Positions 32,550 through 42,014 are shown, counted from the stretch's first letter. The stretch: 46,270 nucleotides of DNA from Marinitoga sp. 1197 (GCF_001021165.1 NZ_AZAY01000024.1:1-46270); one strand, 5' to 3'. Program-made: numbers and translations. The notes: generated by a model from the letters alone, not told the origin.

Positions 32550-33781
32550 CCTTTCACCGCCCCTTGAGTTATTCCAGAAATTATATGTTTTTGAAATATT
32601 AGAAATGCTATTATTACAGGAATTCCTATTATAGAAGATGCTGCCATTAATATTGGCCAATCGACTTGATTGAATTTCTGAAATAAAGCAAGACCAACTT
32701 GAACTGTTCTCATGTTTTTTGAGGAAGTCATTACTAAAGGATAAAAAAGCATGTTCCATGATGTAATAAAGGTATTTATCCCCATTACAGCTATAGCTGG
32801 CTTTGAAAGTGGGAATATTACATGAAAAAGGATTTGAAATGTATTAGCGCCATCAACATATGCAGCTTGTTCTAATTCAATAGGTAATTGTTCTATATAC
32901 TGTTTTAATAAAAATATTCCAAATGGTGTAACTAAAAAAGGAATAATTAGGGAATAATATGTATCTATCCATCCAAAATTTTTCATTAAAATAAATATTG
33001 GAATTATAGTTACCTGAGGAGGAATCATCATTGTAGCTAATACAATTAGAAATAAAAAATTTTTCCCAAAGAATTCTCTTCGTGCAAATGCATAAGCAAC
33101 AGTTGTGGAAAATATAATATTTCCTAATACAACAAGAATAGCAATTAACAAACTATTGAACATGTATCTTCCAAAATTATTTTCCTTCCATACGATAACA
33201 AAATTCATTAGAGTTGGAAATTTATATTTAATCTTTATATCATCTATATAAATATAAGCACTTTTTTTAGAATAAAAAGAAAATGCTATTTTTGTTATAT
33301 GTTTAAGATCTATTTTTTTAACGTTAGTCAAAGAAATAAAAATTTTATCCCATTTATTTAAATCACCATTTATTTCAATTGGAAATGAGTAGGAATTTCC
33401 ATCAATATCATAAAATTCTATATTGAAATCATCAATGTCTGGGAGTTTTGCATATAATTCAATCCCTTTTGATATTCTTAAATCAAGGTCGCCTGTTAAC
33501 AGAGCAACTTTTTGATTTTTCTCAGGAGAAATTTCTATTTTTAAGCTTTGAGTTGAAACTGGAGAATCTTTAACTATACTTATTTTTGTTCCATTATAAG
33601 TTTTAATTTTTCTTTTTATATATCTAATATATTTTGTTTCAAAATCATTTAAAAATTTTTCTGTAACAATATTATTTAGATTCCCCTGAGGTACAATAGC
33701 TGTAAAGAACATTGTTAATAAAGGGAATAAAGAAATTATAAGTAATATAAACATAAAAAATAAAAATATAAATCGTTTCAT
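32546..33781 (-). CDS. ABC sugar permease (MalG type) with a large extracytoplasmic beta-rich insertion
   Basis: 411 residues, about 135 more than a normal CUT1 permease. First span at 5-28. Then residues about 31-188 form an insertion of mostly beta-strands, with alternating hydrophobic patterns such as IEFYDIDGNSYSFPIEI (121-137) and IAFSFYSKKSAYIYIDDIKI (165-184), resembling a jelly-roll carbohydrate-binding module. The ordinary permease resumes at PTLMNFVIVWKENNFGRYMF (189-208), with five further spans and the EAA loop ELEQAAYVDGANTFQILFHV (302-321). The insertion is on the extracytoplasmic side. It probably contacts the binding protein or substrate, as the P2 loop does in E. coli MalF; inference. 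Overlaps both neighbours in the operon. Confidence 0.85.
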   Translation of the reverse strand: MKRFIFLFFMFILLIISLFPLLTMFFTAIVPQGNLNNIVTEKFLNDFETKYIRYIKRKIKTYNGTKISIVKDSPVSTQSLKIEISPEKNQKVALLTGDLDLRISKGIELYAKLPDIDDFNIEFYDIDGNSYSFPIEINGDLNKWDKIFISLTNVKKIDLKHITKIAFSFYSKKSAYIYIDDIKIKYKFPTLMNFVIVWKENNFGRYMFNSLLIAILVVLGNIIFSTTVAYAFARREFFGKNFLFLIVLATMMIPPQVTIIPIFILMKNFGWIDTYYSLIIPFLVTPFGIFLLKQYIEQLPIELEQAAYVDGANTFQILFHVIFPLSKPAIAVMGINTFITSWNMLFYPLVMTSSKNMRTVQVGLALFQKFNQVDWPILMAASSIIGIPVIIAFLIFQKHIISGITQGAVKG

Positions 33782-34656
33782 TATATATCACTCCTGAGAA
33801 GATGTTTTTGAATTACAGTAAAAATCATAATAATAGCCATTAATATATAAGCTATAGCAGAGGCATATCCCATATCAAATTGCCTAAATGAAGTTTCATA
33901 AAGATAATGAACTACAGTTTGAGTTGAATTTGAGGGGCCTCCCTCAGTCATAGTAAAAATTTCAGCAAATATTTGAAAAGACCTAATAGTGTTTAAAGAA
34001 ATTATAAAAAACATAGTTGGTTTTAATAATGGTAAAGTTATAGAAAAAAAAGTTTGAGTTTTTGTTGCACCATCTATAGAAGCAGCTTCATAAACTTCAT
34101 TTGGAATACTTTGTAATCCTGCTAAGAATAATATGGTATAATATCCAATAGCTGCCCATATATCCATTATCATAATTGAAATTAGAGCAGTTTTTGTTGA
34201 GGCCAACCAACTTGTACCAAGAGATTTAAATCCTAAAAGAGTAAGCATATTATTAAAAAAGCCATTAGCACTGTACAGGTACATCCATATTGTCGATATT
34301 ACAACCATTGAAATTACAGAAGGTAAAAAAAATCCAGCTTTAAATAAATTTTTTACAGGTAATAATTTGCTATTTATTAAGATAGCAAGTAAAAGTGAAA
34401 ATATCGTTGTAAAAGGAATTGTTCCAACAACAAAAATAAAAGTATTTTTTAAGGCTATTAAAAATATTTCATCATTAAAAGCTTTTATATAATTAGATAG
34501 TCCAATCAAATCATAGTGAGGATTTAATCCTGTATAATTTGTAAAACTCATAAAAAAAGAATAGGCAATGGGAAATATCCCAAAAATTGCAAATAGAATC
34601 AAATATGGAGATAGTAATATAAGAGTTTCAAGATTGTATTTTGTTTTCTTTTTCAT
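33781..34656 (-). CDS. ABC sugar permease (MalF type)
   Basis: 291 residues and six spans, starting LETLILLSPYLILFAIFGIF. The EAA loop is EVYEAASIDGATKTQTFFSI (about 188-207). It shares one base with the next gene and lies 52 bases after the binding-protein stop, across a GC-rich hairpin. It forms the amino-sugar or chito-oligosaccharide importer with the MalG-type partner. Ribosome site AAGGAG. No ATPase gene in the operon. Confidence 0.88.
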   Translation of the reverse strand: MKKKTKYNLETLILLSPYLILFAIFGIFPIAYSFFMSFTNYTGLNPHYDLIGLSNYIKAFNDEIFLIALKNTFIFVVGTIPFTTIFSLLLAILINSKLLPVKNLFKAGFFLPSVISMVVISTIWMYLYSANGFFNNMLTLLGFKSLGTSWLASTKTALISIMIMDIWAAIGYYTILFLAGLQSIPNEVYEAASIDGATKTQTFFSITLPLLKPTMFFIISLNTIRSFQIFAEIFTMTEGGPSNSTQTVVHYLYETSFRQFDMGYASAIAYILMAIIMIFTVIQKHLLRSDI

Positions 34657-34673
34657 TTTTTCAACTCCTTAGG

Positions 34674-34702
34674 AACCTGCGCAGGTGGCTCTGCGCAGGG
34701 TT
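34674..34702 (-). other. GC-rich hairpin between binding-protein and permease genes
   Basis: AACCTGCGCAG (34674-34684) and CTGCGCAGGGTT (34691-34702) pair with one bulged G. It lies six bases after the binding-protein stop. On the minus strand no T-run follows, so it looks like an mRNA-stabilising or processing hairpin more than a terminator. GC content is far above the surroundings. Confidence 0.65.
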
Positions 34703-34708
34703 TTTCTT

Positions 34709-35917
34709 TTAATGATTTAATACCTGTTGAATTTTTAAATTATAAAATCTTAGAGTATTATTTATATCTTCATTTTCAAGTATAATTTTTTCAATAGCCT
34801 CTGTTAAATATTGTTGTATTTTAAACCATTGAGGGTGTGATGGTGCAGGTTTTGCATATTTATTTTGTTCATAAAAAACTTGATGCATAGGATGATCTTC
34901 AAACCATGGATCATTATCAGCACCTACAACTGATGGAAATACAGAAGGAACTAATTTTGTAACTTGCATAGCAATATCAGATCTTAATAAAAATTCAGCT
35001 AATTTCATAGCAGCATCTTTATTTTTTGATTGTTCTGTTACAGCTAAAACTTCAGCACCAGCAAATGAAGCATGGTATCCACTCCATTTTGTTGGTTTTG
35101 GCAATAATGCAACATCAAAAACAACATTTGGATAATTTTTTTCTATTCCAGAAATATCCCATGCGCCACTTACATACATTCCTACCTTGCCTTCTCCAAA
35201 AGCTTTTGCAAGATCAGCTTGTTTTGTTTTTAAAGAATATTTAGATAAAGCCTTATAGAATTCAGCAGTTTCAATAACTTTTGTTGAATATAGTCTTGCT
35301 TTTTTAAAATCTTCTGAAAGAATAGAACCATTATTTCCCCAAACTGCTGGCAAGAACCATTGTTGCCATGGGCTGAAATTCTCTCCTGCACACATACCAT
35401 ATCCGTAAATATCATCACCAAGTTCATTAATTTTTTTTGCAGCTACGTATAATTCTTCCCAAGTTTCTGGAGGATTATTTGGATCAAGTCCGGCTTTTTC
35501 AAATAAATCTAAATTAAAAAATAATGCCCTTGTTCCCAATAACCATGGTAATGCCCAATAGTGAGTATCATATTTTACAGAATCCCAGCCAAAATACTTA
35601 TCTTTAACTTTTGAATAATAGTCATCCATATTCATAATAGTTTTGTTGCTTGCGAAATTTGCAACCCATGTGTTACCTAATTCTACAAGATCAGGTGCAT
35701 TATTTGCGGCAATTGCTGTGACAATTTTGTCAAAACCATTTGACCATGCAAGTTGTACGTATTCAACTTCAATATCAGGGTTCTCTTTCATAAATTGTCC
35801 GAGGATTTTAGCAGAAGATTCATCATCTAACATAAATCCCCAGAATGTAATCTTTGTTTTACCAAATGCGAAAATAACCAATACACTTAAAAGGATTACC
35901 AAAAATAACTTTTTCAT
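34709..35917 (-). CDS. Extracellular sugar-binding protein of the nag operon
   Basis: 402 residues from ATG 35917 (GGGAGGTATTTTT upstream); the longer frame to 35959 enters the previous gene. Signal peptide MKKLFLVILLSVLVIFAFG, then a family-1 solute-binding fold: ITFWGFMLDDESSAKILGQF, NAPDLVELGNTW (about 71-82), YWALPWLLGTRALFFN (about 117-132), KAGLDPNNPPETWEELY, SGAWDISG and a conserved C-terminal half. The operon context (NagZ, NagB-II, NagA) points to GlcNAc or chito-oligosaccharides as ligand. A third family-1 binding protein in this window besides those at 15201 and 29190. Confidence 0.88.
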   Translation of the reverse strand: MKKLFLVILLSVLVIFAFGKTKITFWGFMLDDESSAKILGQFMKENPDIEVEYVQLAWSNGFDKIVTAIAANNAPDLVELGNTWVANFASNKTIMNMDDYYSKVKDKYFGWDSVKYDTHYWALPWLLGTRALFFNLDLFEKAGLDPNNPPETWEELYVAAKKINELGDDIYGYGMCAGENFSPWQQWFLPAVWGNNGSILSEDFKKARLYSTKVIETAEFYKALSKYSLKTKQADLAKAFGEGKVGMYVSGAWDISGIEKNYPNVVFDVALLPKPTKWSGYHASFAGAEVLAVTEQSKNKDAAMKLAEFLLRSDIAMQVTKLVPSVFPSVVGADNDPWFEDHPMHQVFYEQNKYAKPAPSHPQWFKIQQYLTEAIEKIILENEDINNTLRFYNLKIQQVLNH

Positions 35918-35930
35918 AAAAATACCTCCC

Positions 35931-37358
35931 CTAAAGTTTTTTAATAGCCTTAATGGCATTATATATTGATATTAATTTTGTTGAATGAGTAATTATATAA
36001 GATTCATCTTTATATAAGGTTTCATCCTGATCATTCCTTATAATTACATATATAATATCTTTATTTAAACTTTTAATTTTTTTATGCAATTTATATTGTT
36101 CGGGAAATCTAAAAGAATCAAGGACAAAAGATATAACCTTAGAATTTTTTGGTAGTTCTGAATAAGTTTCTCCATTTAAAGGGTTATATTTAAAAATATT
36201 TGTATTTTTAAATTCTAAATTTAATAAAGATTCTAATTTTTCTAAATCTTTAGCAGTGGTATCAGCCTGACTTAAATTTTTAGGTTCAGGTATCACGATA
36301 GAAACTTTATCTGTATCCAAATTTATATGAAAATCTTTTTTTATATTTATTTTTAAGGATTTTTTAGCAATATCGGTTAAAAATTTTCCTTCATAATTTT
36401 CATTAAAATATTTTTTTTGAATTTCATTTATTTTCTTTATTTTCAAATTAATGGATTCTGTGTCTATTTTTTTATTTTCAATGAGATTAATAAAAGAAGT
36501 ATAAATAGGTTTAAAATTTTTCTTAGCTTCAGCAATCATCAAAATATCTCCACCATTATTAAAAAATAATTCAACACCTTTATCAGGGAAATAGTTATTA
36601 TAAAATGCTTTCATTTCAATGGCATCGCTAATTATTAATCCATTATAATTTAATTTTTTTCTTAACAGGTCATTTAAAATGATTTTAGATACTGTACCCA
36701 AATCTTCATCGAGATTTTTGTATATAATATGCGCTGTCATAATCATTTCAACGCCATTTTTAATAGCATTTTCAAAAGGTAATAAATCATAATCATTAAA
36801 AGAAAAGTTATCAATAACTGGAGTTTCTTCATGAGAATCATGAGTAGCTTTTCCGTGGCCGGGGAAGTGCTTTGCAGTTGAAAGAATACCAGCATCATTT
36901 AATCCTTTTATATATTGTGTTCCAAATATAGAAACCTTTTCTGGAGAATCAGAAAAAATTCTGAATCCAGTAACTGCACTTGAATCTTTATGTAAAACAT
37001 CAAGAACGGGAGAAAAAACCATGTTAAAACCAAATTCTTTCAATTTTTTTCCAAGATAAAATGCATATTTATAAGCAATATTTGGCTCATTTGTTTTTCC
37101 AATAGCATAATTTCCTGGTGAAGATAAGATTCCTGGAACAGTTTCCAATTGACCACCTTCGTGATCAGATGAAATAAGTAAAGGAATATTAAGAGAATAT
37201 AATTTATCCATAGAAATCTGCAACTCTTCAATACTGTTCATATTTCCTGGATATAAAATTATACCTGCAGGTTTATACTTTAAAATTATATTTAAAGCTT
37301 CATCATCAATTCCGCCTGGAAAACCAAGAAAAAACAATTTTCCATATTTATAATTCAT
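35931..37358 (-). CDS. nagZ: Glycoside hydrolase family 3 beta-N-acetylhexosaminidase (NagZ type)
   Basis: 475 residues. It removes GlcNAc from the non-reducing end of chito-oligosaccharides or muropeptides. The (beta/alpha)8 domain has ISSDHEGGQLETVPG (about 62-76), FSPVLDVL, KHFPGHG (163-169) with DSH (174-176), which carries the His/Asp general acid dyad of NagZ enzymes, and GLIISDAIEMKAF with nucleophile D245. A second domain of about 150 residues (325-475) resembles the Rossmann-like C-terminal domain seen in longer GH3 NagZ proteins. No signal peptide, so cytoplasmic: substrates enter as oligosaccharides through the ABC importer. Overlaps the ROK gene by four bases. Confidence 0.93.
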   Translation of the reverse strand: MNYKYGKLFFLGFPGGIDDEALNIILKYKPAGIILYPGNMNSIEELQISMDKLYSLNIPLLISSDHEGGQLETVPGILSSPGNYAIGKTNEPNIAYKYAFYLGKKLKEFGFNMVFSPVLDVLHKDSSAVTGFRIFSDSPEKVSIFGTQYIKGLNDAGILSTAKHFPGHGKATHDSHEETPVIDNFSFNDYDLLPFENAIKNGVEMIMTAHIIYKNLDEDLGTVSKIILNDLLRKKLNYNGLIISDAIEMKAFYNNYFPDKGVELFFNNGGDILMIAEAKKNFKPIYTSFINLIENKKIDTESINLKIKKINEIQKKYFNENYEGKFLTDIAKKSLKINIKKDFHINLDTDKVSIVIPEPKNLSQADTTAKDLEKLESLLNLEFKNTNIFKYNPLNGETYSELPKNSKVISFVLDSFRFPEQYKLHKKIKSLNKDIIYVIIRNDQDETLYKDESYIITHSTKLISIYNAIKAIKKL

Positions 37359-38458
37359 TTAATATCGCCTCTTTTCATCAAATAAATTTTTAAAAAATGT
37401 TCAGTACCGCGTTTATTTGAAAACATTTTATGTAAAACTATAGAGACAGCACCACGAGAAGTAAGATAGTCTTCTGGAGATATATGATTTATATGCAATT
37501 TTCGTATATTTGGAATGAAAATATTTTTTTTAATTTCTTCAATAAAAATATTTAAAAATTTTTCATTTAAAAGAGTAATATTACCCCCAATTATGATATT
37601 ATCTGGATCAAAAATACTAATATAATCACCAAGTTTTTTTGAATATATGTTAATAAAATCTCTACTATTATTTATTAATGTATCTATATCTTCATTTAAA
37701 ATAGATGTGAAAGAAATATTTTCATTTGTATTTATTAAAGGGATTTTAAATTCTACTTCTCCAGCACAATTATTGCTTCCATGATATAATTTGTTTTTAA
37801 TAACAATACCTATACCCAGTCCAACATGGTCTGTAGCGAAATATGGAATTGAAATATGGAAATATAAAATATTATGTGATTTATCTTTATATTTCAAATT
37901 AAAAAAAATGGCTCCACAATTACTATCATTTTCTATAAATACAGGAACATCAATTTCTTTTTCTAATGCTGTTGATAAATCCAAATTTTCAATATTTAAA
38001 GCTTTAGAATATACAATTATTCCATTTGAAGAATTAATTATACCTGGAAGTGAAATACCAACACTTAAAATTTTATAATCGTCAAATTGACTGTAAATAG
38101 AGATAATTTCATTTACGATATTGTTTTTGTCTATTTTTATATTTTTTCTTTTTGAAAAAATTATAATTCCTTGTAAATCTGTTAAAACAAATTCAAGGCC
38201 ATCCTGTTCTATTGAAATACCTAAAATATATCCAATAGAAAAATTGAATGAATAAATAGAAGTTTTTCTTCCACCAAGTGGAGAAGCTGAAAGTTCATCA
38301 ACTTTTTTTATTAAGTTTAAATTTTTTAATTTATTCAAAGATCTGGAAACAGTTGATTTTTCAAGACCTGTTTCTTTTGAAATTTCCATTAAGTATGTTT
38401 TTTCTTTTTTCCATATAAAATTCAATACTTTTATCAATGAATCAGTGATTTTTACCAT
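37355..38458 (-). CDS. ROK-family transcriptional regulator (NagC/NagR-like)
   Basis: 367 residues from ATG 38458, with AGGAG eight bases upstream; the GTG at 38467 overlaps that site. N-terminal winged helix (about 5-60): TYLMEISKETGLEKSTVSRS and LNKLKNLNLIKKV. ROK domain: IGYILGISIEQDGLEFVLTD, then LSVGISLPGIINSSNG and FIENDSNCGAIFF. The cysteine zinc motif (CxCGxxGC) found in most ROK proteins is not present where expected (GSNNCAGEVEF). Likely a GlcNAc-6-P-responsive repressor of the operon it heads; the effector is inferred from context. A 25-bp imperfect palindrome at 38476-38500, just before its start, is a good autoregulatory operator. Confidence 0.9.
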   Translation of the reverse strand: MVKITDSLIKVLNFIWKKEKTYLMEISKETGLEKSTVSRSLNKLKNLNLIKKVDELSASPLGGRKTSIYSFNFSIGYILGISIEQDGLEFVLTDLQGIIIFSKRKNIKIDKNNIVNEIISIYSQFDDYKILSVGISLPGIINSSNGIIVYSKALNIENLDLSTALEKEIDVPVFIENDSNCGAIFFNLKYKDKSHNILYFHISIPYFATDHVGLGIGIVIKNKLYHGSNNCAGEVEFKIPLINTNENISFTSILNEDIDTLINNSRDFINIYSKKLGDYISIFDPDNIIIGGNITLLNEKFLNIFIEEIKKNIFIPNIRKLHINHISPEDYLTSRGAVSIVLHKMFSNKRGTEHFLKIYLMKRGDIK

Positions 38459-38475
38459 ATAGATCACTCCTAATA

Positions 38476-38500
38476 TTAGTTGTTTGCTTCAAGCAACTAA
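38476..38500. promoter_or_regulatory. Candidate ROK operator
   Basis: TTAGTTG (38476-38482) and CAACTAA (38494-38500) with an inner TTG/CAA pair, centred 30 bp upstream of the ROK start codon. Long, spaced, AT-flanked symmetry as in NagC/Mlc sites. TATATT-like -10 candidates (minus strand) lie immediately upstream, so binding would block transcription. Confidence 0.55.
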
Positions 38501-38622
38501 TTAAAATATAACATATTTATATTAGAAAAAAAAGTATGAAAAAAAAGTATTATAGATTATTACTCTTAAATAAATAAGATTATTTACTAATAATAAAAAA
38601 AATTTTAATATTAGTATAAAAA

Positions 38623-38645
38623 TAACCCGACATAATGTCGGGTTA
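38623..38645 (-). terminator. Terminator of the metallopeptidase gene
   Basis: TAACCCGACA (38623-38632), loop TAA, TGTCGGGTTA (38636-38645). On the minus strand TTTTTAT follows. Nine bases after the stop. Confidence 0.85.
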
Positions 38646-38654
38646 TAAAGTTAT

Positions 38655-39353
38655 TTAATCTCTATCTCCAACGATACCTGCTAACATAAGCATTCTTAGT
38701 AATTGTAAAATAGCCATGGCAGCAGAAGCAACATATGTCATAGCAGCAGCACCCAATACTTTTTTCACATGTGATACTTCTGATATTGGCATACCCATTG
38801 AAGGGAGGATTTTTATAGCTCTCGCGCTGGCATTAAATTCGACTGGTAATGTTATTATAGTAAATAATACTGCAAAAGAAAATAATATAATACCAAGTTG
38901 GATTAATGTCTGACTATAAAAAAGGAATCCTATTATAAAAATAATCCATGATAAATTTGATCCAATAGAAGCAAATGGAACGGAAAAGTTTCTTAAAACT
39001 AATGGTAAATAATTTTCCTGATGTTGCATAGCATGTCCTACTTCATGGGCGACTACGCCTAAAGCAGCAACTGACCTGCTTGAATAAGTGGCAGAAGATA
39101 GTCTCAAAACTTTATTTCTCGGATCATAATGATCTGTTAAAAAACCAGAAACAGCTTCAACTCTTACATTATATAGTCCAAGATTATCAAGCATTCTTCT
39201 TGCAAAATCTGCACCGTTTTCACCTGTTGAAGAAATAACTTTAGAATATTTTGAAAAAGTTGATTGTACAGATGCCTGAGCTATTAAAGACAATATTAAA
39301 CCCGGTAATAAAATAATAAATGTAGGATCAAACCAGAATGGATAAAAAAACAC
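38655..39353 (-). CDS. Zinc-dependent membrane metallopeptidase (YugP/Zn_peptidase_2 family)
   Basis: 232 residues. GTG start at 39353 with GGAGGTGG seven bases upstream. A first span (about 8-28), then ANGADFARRMLDNLGL-like helix, DHYDPRNKVLRLS (74-86, typical of the family), the zinc site VVAHEVGHAMQH (100-111, HEVGH at 103-107), and two to three further spans (about 135-175 and 205-228). It ends with AMTYVASAAMAILQLLRML, also characteristic. The family probably acts on membrane or secreted proteins; targets are unknown. Monocistronic. Confidence 0.92.
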   Translation of the reverse strand: MFFYPFWFDPTFIILLPGLILSLIAQASVQSTFSKYSKVISSTGENGADFARRMLDNLGLYNVRVEAVSGFLTDHYDPRNKVLRLSSATYSSRSVAALGVVAHEVGHAMQHQENYLPLVLRNFSVPFASIGSNLSWIIFIIGFLFYSQTLIQLGIILFSFAVLFTIITLPVEFNASARAIKILPSMGMPISEVSHVKKVLGAAAMTYVASAAMAILQLLRMLMLAGIVGDRD

Positions 39354-39490
39354 ACAACCACCTCCAATTACAAATCTTTTTTAGTTCTTTCTAATTTTAG
39401 AAATATAAAATATCCTATCCATTAGACTATAAATATTTCAAAATGTTCAAGAGTATTATAGCATAAATATCTTAAAAAAGACTTAAATTA

Positions 39491-39499
39491 TGTTATAAT
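39491..39499 (+). promoter_or_regulatory. Extended -10 promoter of nadE
   Basis: TGTTATAAT, 28 bp before the nadE start codon. The -35 region is poor (CTTAAA), as often with extended -10 promoters. Confidence 0.5.
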
Positions 39500-39526
39500 A
39501 TTAAAAAAGCAAAAAGGAGTGGAATT

Positions 39527-41260
39527 ATGAGACTTAGAATTGGAATTGCACAATTAAATTCGCATGTTGGAAATCTGAATGAAAACTTAAATAAAGCCAA
39601 AAAAGCCTTTAAATTAGCGGAGGAAAATGAAGCTGATTTGTTGATTTTTCCTGAATTATTCTTGACCGGATATCCGCCAGAAGATCTGGTATTGAAAACA
39701 GGATTTTTAAATGATTCAAGAAATTTTTTGAAACAATATATTGATTATACATATGGTAGTGATGTAATATCAATAATTGGAAATCTTGATTTTGAGGTTG
39801 ATGCATATAATACAGCATATGTAATATACAATGGAAAAGAAGAAGCAAAATACCATAAAATATATCTCCCAAATTATTCAGTATTTGATGAAAAAAGATA
39901 TTTTTCTCCTGGGAAACAACCTCTGATGATTGAGCTGAAAAATGGTTTAAAGATAGGAGTTACAATTTGTGAAGATATATGGGTTCCAAATGGACCAGCT
40001 GTTGAATTGGCTGAAATGGGTGCTCACGTAATTGTTAATTTGTCGGCATCACCATATACAAAAGAAAAGCCAAAAAGCAGGCTGGAAATGTTAAAAACAA
40101 GAGCAGCAGAACTTTCAACATGGCTGGTATATACAAATTTAATAGGAGGACAAGATGAAATTGTCTTTGATGGTGGAAGTGTTGTTATAAATCCATTTGG
40201 TGAAATTGAACATTCATTACCTCTTTTTGATGAAAAAGTTGATTTTATAGATATAGATCCCATATCATCTACAAGGGCAAATTTAAGAGAAGGAAAAAGA
40301 AGACATCTATTATATGATAATCATAATGTTGAGATTAAAATAATTGAAAAAGAACCGAATAAAAAGAGAAAAATATTAAAAGGCAATAAAAGGGTTAACT
40401 TAATGGAAAAATATGAAGAAATATATAAAGCTTTAAAATTAGGACTTAAAGATTATATTCATAAAAACGGTTTTTCAAAGGTTGTTTTGGGATTAAGCGG
40501 TGGTATGGATTCCGCATTCGTTACGGCTTTAGCAGCGGATACTTTTGGAAGTGACAATATTTTAGGTGTATTAATGCCGTCACAATATTCATCGAGAGGT
40601 AGTATAGAAGACTCGATATTATTAGCAAAAAATCTTGAAATGAAAACTCATACAATACCGATAAGAAGAACATTTGAAGGTTTATTAAAAGAATTAAAGG
40701 TTGCATTTGAAGATTTACCCATGAATGTAGCAGAAGAAAATATTCAGGCTAGAATTAGAGGGACAATAGTAATGGCGTTTTCAAATAAATTTGGGTATAT
40801 AGCGCTTGCTACTGGTAATAAAAGTGAGGTTGCAACAGGTTATGCTACATTATATGGTGATATGGCAGGTGGATTTTCTCCAATTAAAGATGTTTATAAA
40901 ACAGAAATATATAAACTTGCGGAATATTTTAATAAAATTAAAGGCAAATGGATTATACCGGAAAATATATTTATTAAAGCACCATCTGCAGAATTGAAGC
41001 CAGATCAAACAGATCAAGATAAATTACCGCCATATGAAATACTCGATGCAATTTTAGAAAGATATATAGAGTATGAAATGAGTATAAATGAAATAGTTGA
41101 AGATGGATATGATATTGAAACAGTAAAATATGTAATAAAACTTGTCGATTTAAATGAGTATAAAAGGCGTCAGGGAGCACCAGGAATAAAAATAACTCAA
41201 AGGGCATTTGGAAAAGACAGAAGAATGCCAATAACCAATGGATATAAAATCTGGGGGTAA
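39527..41260 (+). CDS. nadE: Glutamine-hydrolysing NAD+ synthase
   Basis: 577 residues. It makes NAD+ from deamido-NAD+ using ATP and ammonia from glutamine. The N-terminal nitrilase-type amidase shows the Glu-Lys-Cys triad: FPELFLTGYP (E43), YHKIYLPN (K111), GVTICEDIW (C148). The C-terminal synthetase has the PP-loop VLGLSGGMDSAF (320-331), ALATGNKSEVATGYATLYGD and the RRQGAPGIKIT end. Length is typical of the two-domain form. Ribosome site AAAGGAG. The next gene's frame begins inside its end; its real start follows four bases after the stop. Confidence 0.96.
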   Translation: MRLRIGIAQLNSHVGNLNENLNKAKKAFKLAEENEADLLIFPELFLTGYPPEDLVLKTGFLNDSRNFLKQYIDYTYGSDVISIIGNLDFEVDAYNTAYVIYNGKEEAKYHKIYLPNYSVFDEKRYFSPGKQPLMIELKNGLKIGVTICEDIWVPNGPAVELAEMGAHVIVNLSASPYTKEKPKSRLEMLKTRAAELSTWLVYTNLIGGQDEIVFDGGSVVINPFGEIEHSLPLFDEKVDFIDIDPISSTRANLREGKRRHLLYDNHNVEIKIIEKEPNKKRKILKGNKRVNLMEKYEEIYKALKLGLKDYIHKNGFSKVVLGLSGGMDSAFVTALAADTFGSDNILGVLMPSQYSSRGSIEDSILLAKNLEMKTHTIPIRRTFEGLLKELKVAFEDLPMNVAEENIQARIRGTIVMAFSNKFGYIALATGNKSEVATGYATLYGDMAGGFSPIKDVYKTEIYKLAEYFNKIKGKWIIPENIFIKAPSAELKPDQTDQDKLPPYEILDAILERYIEYEMSINEIVEDGYDIETVKYVIKLVDLNEYKRRQGAPGIKITQRAFGKDRRMPITNGYKIWG

Positions 41261-41264
41261 GAAT

Positions 41265-42014
41265 ATGAATAATTTACTTAATAAAGAAGAGAGAAAAAAA
41301 GGCGCCAAATCATTACTAATTATTTTTGCAATTATGTTTGGTATTTATATTATTATATGGTTTATATGGTCTCAATATGAAAAGGTTTTAAATGAATTTA
41401 AAATATTACCGTCATTACAGATTGAAAAAGCAAATTGGTATAACATATATTCCAATAAAAAAATAATTGAAACAAAATATGGCGAAGTAAAAATAGAAAA
41501 AATAGATGAAACAAATTTTATTATTAAATATAAAGATAAAGAATTACATGAAAAGGCATTTAGATATTTTAATGTGAGGGAATTAGATGATGCATTGTTA
41601 ATCTCTTTTCCATCATTTTATATAAGAGGAATAAAAAATATTTTAATAAGAAAAAATGGGGAAATATATACTTTTTATAAAGTTCCAACTGATTTGCAGG
41701 ATGAATATGATGTATATTTCTCAAAATTTCTTATGGGAAATTTTGAGAAAATAAATTTTTCAGATTTACCTGAAAGATTAAAAACAGGGGATGTTGAGAA
41801 AACGATAAATATTAAAGCAAAATATACAAATTTTATATTACGTGATATGGATAAAGTATATAAATTATCAAAAAATATGTATCTATTTATGAATGAAGAT
41901 TTTTCCACTAATTATATAGAATATTATCTGGTAAATGCGGAAGAAGAGAATATAGAAGAGAAAAATTACATATTAAGAATATTTTTGGTTGAAAAACAAT
42001 TAAGAGAAAAATAA
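41265..42014 (+). CDS. Single-span membrane protein of unknown function
   Basis: 249 residues from ATG 41265 with GGGGG seven bases upstream, four bases after nadE. A basic N-terminus (LNKEERKKGAKS) and one span (about 17-36, ending WFIWS) are followed by an extracytoplasmic domain of about 210 residues with alternating hydrophobic strands. No cysteines or motif I recognise. Position suggests co-transcription with nadE and perhaps with the methyltransferase gene 71 bases on, but there is no functional link visible. Confidence 0.75.
   Translation: MNNLLNKEERKKGAKSLLIIFAIMFGIYIIIWFIWSQYEKVLNEFKILPSLQIEKANWYNIYSNKKIIETKYGEVKIEKIDETNFIIKYKDKELHEKAFRYFNVRELDDALLISFPSFYIRGIKNILIRKNGEIYTFYKVPTDLQDEYDVYFSKFLMGNFEKINFSDLPERLKTGDVEKTINIKAKYTNFILRDMDKVYKLSKNMYLFMNEDFSTNYIEYYLVNAEEENIEEKNYILRIFLVEKQLREK

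Noticed and set aside
32550-32759. Longer N-terminus for the NagB-II gene
   Set aside because: It would overlap the permease coding sequence by 210 bases and is a frame-shifted shadow; the ATG at 32549 with the ATGA overlap fits the family start.
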